7,205 nt of DNA from Ilumatobacteraceae bacterium. Its GTDB lineage: Bacteria > Actinomycetota > Acidimicrobiia > Acidimicrobiales > Ilumatobacteraceae. A program made the translations under genes and the position numbers. Location of the stretch: contig SKFX01000164.1 of NCBI GenBank assembly GCA_007117775.1, positions 1 to 7,205 of the forward strand. Reading direction: 5' to 3'. The notes under the pieces are model-generated. The model saw only the letters and a program-made list of their open reading frames with translations. It did no database searches and was not told where the DNA came from. Positions 5,856 through 7,205 of this stretch are shown here, in pieces. Position 1 is the first letter of the stretch, and each line of letters starts with the position of its first letter.

Positions 5856-6978
5856 CGAAGCAGACCCCGAGGTCGCGCGCCGTCAGAACGGTGTCACCGA
5901 ACACCGGCACGGTCTTGAGGGCACGCGTCGCCTCGATTAATGAGACGTAGCGGACGGTGGGTGGCGCGAGCGCCACCATGACACCGTCATAGCCCTGTTC
6001 GAGGGCCCGAATCGCTGCACCACCGAATCGCAGGCCGAGCAGTCGATCCGTCGACGTCGGTGTCCCGCCGCGCAGGAGGTGGCCGAGGACCACCGAACGC
6101 GATTCCATCTCGGTGAGGCGTTCGAGTTCGTTGGCCACCTTCTCGCCGACACCGCCGAGGCGCTCGGCTCGACCGAGACTGCGAGATGCGACGGTGATCT
6201 CACCGTCGACGGGAGCAGCACCTTCGGCCACGACCACGATCGCATAGTCGCGTCCTGCGGCGCGTCGTTGCCGGATCATATCGGCGACACGTTCGAGACG
6301 ATAGGGGATCTCAGGGATCAGGATCCCGTGGGCACCGGTCGCGACACCGCAGTGCAACGCGATCCATCCGGCATAACGACCCATCACCTCCACCACCATC
6401 ACCCGTCCGTGTGATGCGGCGGTCGAGAACAGCCGGTCGATGGCCTCGGTGGCGAAGCTGACAGCGGTATCGAACCCGAAGGTCGAAGTCGTCTGGTCGA
6501 GGTCGTTATCGATCGTCTTGGGGACGCCGATGACGCGAAGTCCGCGACCGGTCTCGAGCGAGCGCTGGTGGATGTGATGGGCGATCTCGAGCGATCCGTC
6601 ACCTCCGACTGAGATCAGCGCGTCGACGCCGAGCGCTTGGAGCCGATCGATCAGCTCATCGGTGCGATCGACCGTGCTCCAGGATCCATCGTCAGCTTGG
6701 ACGGGATAGGCGGTGGGGTTGCCCCGGTTGGTGGTTCCGATGATCGTGCCACCCTGATGGCCGATGTAGCGAACGGTGTTCTCATCGAGTTCGATGCTGC
6801 CGCCATCGGGGTAGTCGTCGGGGTTGAGGATGCCGTTGAAGGCATCCTTGAGTCCGAGCACCCTCCAGCCGCGTCGCCGGGCGCCCAGGGTGACGGCCTT
6901 GATGACCGCGTTGAGGCCCGGAGCGTCTCCGCCGCCGGTGGCGATCGCGATGGTCTCGGTCGGTCCGTTGCGGCTCAC
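5848..6978 (-). CDS. pfkA: 6-phosphofructokinase, group A (PfkA family)
   Basis: Phosphorylates fructose 6-phosphate to fructose 1,6-bisphosphate, the committing step of glycolysis, in the cytoplasm. The 376-residue product has TGGGDAPGLNAVI (14-26), GTTNRGNP (81-88), VGGDGS (124-129), PKTIDND (153-159, catalytic base Asp157), MGRYAGWIA (199-207, fructose 6-phosphate binding), IPEIP (221-225) and LGHLLRGGTPTSTDR (298-312). Gly128 corresponds to E. coli Gly104, the ATP-type residue, whereas Lys154 stands where E. coli has Gly124 and pyrophosphate enzymes have Lys. ATP is the likelier donor because the residue-104 position is the stronger determinant, but pyrophosphate use is not excluded. It is longer than E. 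coli PfkA (320), as many group III enzymes are. The start is a GTG; there is no in-frame start upstream and no Shine-Dalgarno sequence. It heads the four-gene run with the AI-2E protein, methyltransferase and fcl. Confidence 0.96.
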   Translation of the reverse strand: MSRNGPTETIAIATGGGDAPGLNAVIKAVTLGARRRGWRVLGLKDAFNGILNPDDYPDGGSIELDENTVRYIGHQGGTIIGTTNRGNPTAYPVQADDGSWSTVDRTDELIDRLQALGVDALISVGGDGSLEIAHHIHQRSLETGRGLRVIGVPKTIDNDLDQTTSTFGFDTAVSFATEAIDRLFSTAASHGRVMVVEVMGRYAGWIALHCGVATGAHGILIPEIPYRLERVADMIRQRRAAGRDYAIVVVAEGAAPVDGEITVASRSLGRAERLGGVGEKVANELERLTEMESRSVVLGHLLRGGTPTSTDRLLGLRFGGAAIRALEQGYDGVMVALAPPTVRYVSLIEATRALKTVPVFGDTVLTARDLGVCFGD

Positions 6979-6985
6979 ATCAGCG

Positions 6986-6991
6986 ATGGTA
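6986..6991 (-). promoter_or_regulatory. Possible -10 box for pfkA, near-leaderless
   Basis: On the minus strand TACCAT fits TANNNT and ends seven bases before the pfkA GTG, so transcription could begin at or within a base or two of the start codon. No recognisable -35 is seen upstream. The 69-base gap to the preceding phosphatase gene leaves room for a promoter, but read-through from that gene is equally possible. Confidence 0.3.
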
Positions 6992-7023
6992 CATCCACGA
7001 CCGACTCTGGGCCCCGGAGCCTT

Positions 7024-7038
7024 GTCCGCAGCGCGGAC
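7024..7038. repeat. Short GC-rich hairpin between the phosphatase gene and pfkA
   Basis: GTCCGC (7024-7029) and GCGGAC (7033-7038) form a perfect six-base stem with a three-base loop, starting about ten bases after the phosphatase stop on the minus strand. It could slow or end transcription, but no T-tract follows on that strand, so it is not a canonical intrinsic terminator. Confidence 0.35.
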
Positions 7039-7047
7039 GCGAAGTCA

Positions 7048-7205
7048 TCAGAGGTGGGCGCGGATCATCGAGAACAGCTCGTCGTAGTCCTCGCAGGCCG
7101 CCAGGTTGGGGTAGGCGTCACGCACGTTCTGCGGAGCCCGGAACAACACTGCTTCATCGGCCTGTTCGAGCATGGTGATGTCGTTATAGGAGTCACCAGC
7201 GGCGA
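7048..7205 (-). CDS. thrH: ThrH-like HAD phosphatase (phosphoserine phosphatase/homoserine phosphotransferase), C-terminal end only
   Basis: Only the last 51 codons are inside the window; the start lies beyond base 7205. The fragment opens with AAGDSYNDITML, HAD-superfamily motif IV, whose acidic residues bind Mg2+. The following EQADEAVLFRAPQNVRDAYP closely resembles the end of Pseudomonas ThrH (GDSYNDTTML, then a FHAPENV-like stretch and a short helix). ThrH dephosphorylates phosphoserine, as in serine synthesis, and can pass the phosphate to homoserine. Whether this protein has the transferase activity cannot be judged from this part. The gene ends with tandem stops (TGATGA). It precedes pfkA by 69 bases on the same strand, so cotranscription is possible. 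The HAD assignment is firm; ThrH rather than ordinary SerB rests on the FRAPQNV stretch after motif IV. Confidence 0.85.
   Translation of the reverse strand, partial: AAGDSYNDITMLEQADEAVLFRAPQNVRDAYPNLAACEDYDELFSMIRAHL

Noticed and set aside
1..7205. Mobile element, phage, defence system, CRISPR array or RNA gene
   Set aside because: I saw no transposase, integrase, long terminal repeats, spaced direct repeats, or tRNA/rRNA-like sequence on either strand. All genes belong to common housekeeping families.

Overview
The window is ordinary chromosomal DNA from a GC-rich bacterium, most likely an actinomycete. An Acidimicrobiia-like lineage is possible, but that is only an impression. The signs are high GC with strong third-position GC bias, GTG starts, few Shine-Dalgarno sites, possible leaderless starts at TANNNT boxes, and a crotonase C-terminal signature (EGPKAFAEKR) common in actinobacteria. 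I see no mobile elements, RNA genes, CRISPR array or phage genes. Coding density is very high; the longest gap between genes is 196 bases.

Layout: (1) 1-1305, minus: a SelO/YdiU pseudokinase-fold protein AMPylase, cut at its C-terminus by the window edge. (2) 1348-2151, plus: a beta-class carbonic anhydrase, divergent from selO across only 42 bases and the only plus-strand gene. (3) 2164-2937, minus: a crotonase/enoyl-CoA hydratase, convergent with the carbonic anhydrase gene (12 bases between stops), with a good ribosome binding site and a 196-base upstream gap. (4) 3134-6978, minus: a tightly packed probable operon, transcribed as pfkA (6-phosphofructokinase), AI-2E-family membrane protein, class I SAM methyltransferase, fcl (GDP-L-fucose synthase). 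Its joints are an 8-base overlap, a 4-base gap and a 9-base gap. (5) 7048-7205, minus: the C-terminal end of a ThrH-like HAD phosphatase, cut by the right edge.

Functionally this is central and housekeeping metabolism. Phosphofructokinase commits fructose-6-phosphate to glycolysis, and the same sugar phosphate is the usual source of GDP-mannose, which Gmd plus Fcl convert to GDP-fucose for surface glycans. Gmd is not in the window. The methyltransferase and membrane protein in between have no evident role in that route, so a pathway link is inference. SelO AMPylates proteins during redox stress, carbonic anhydrase supplies bicarbonate, and the crotonase acts on acyl-CoAs.

I found no convincing undescribed system. 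The points most worth a second look are the mixed Gly/Lys phosphoryl-donor signature in the phosphofructokinase, the ATGTGA start-stop sequence overlapping its GTG start, the operon with fcl at its end, and the mirrored possible leaderless promoters between selO and the carbonic anhydrase gene.
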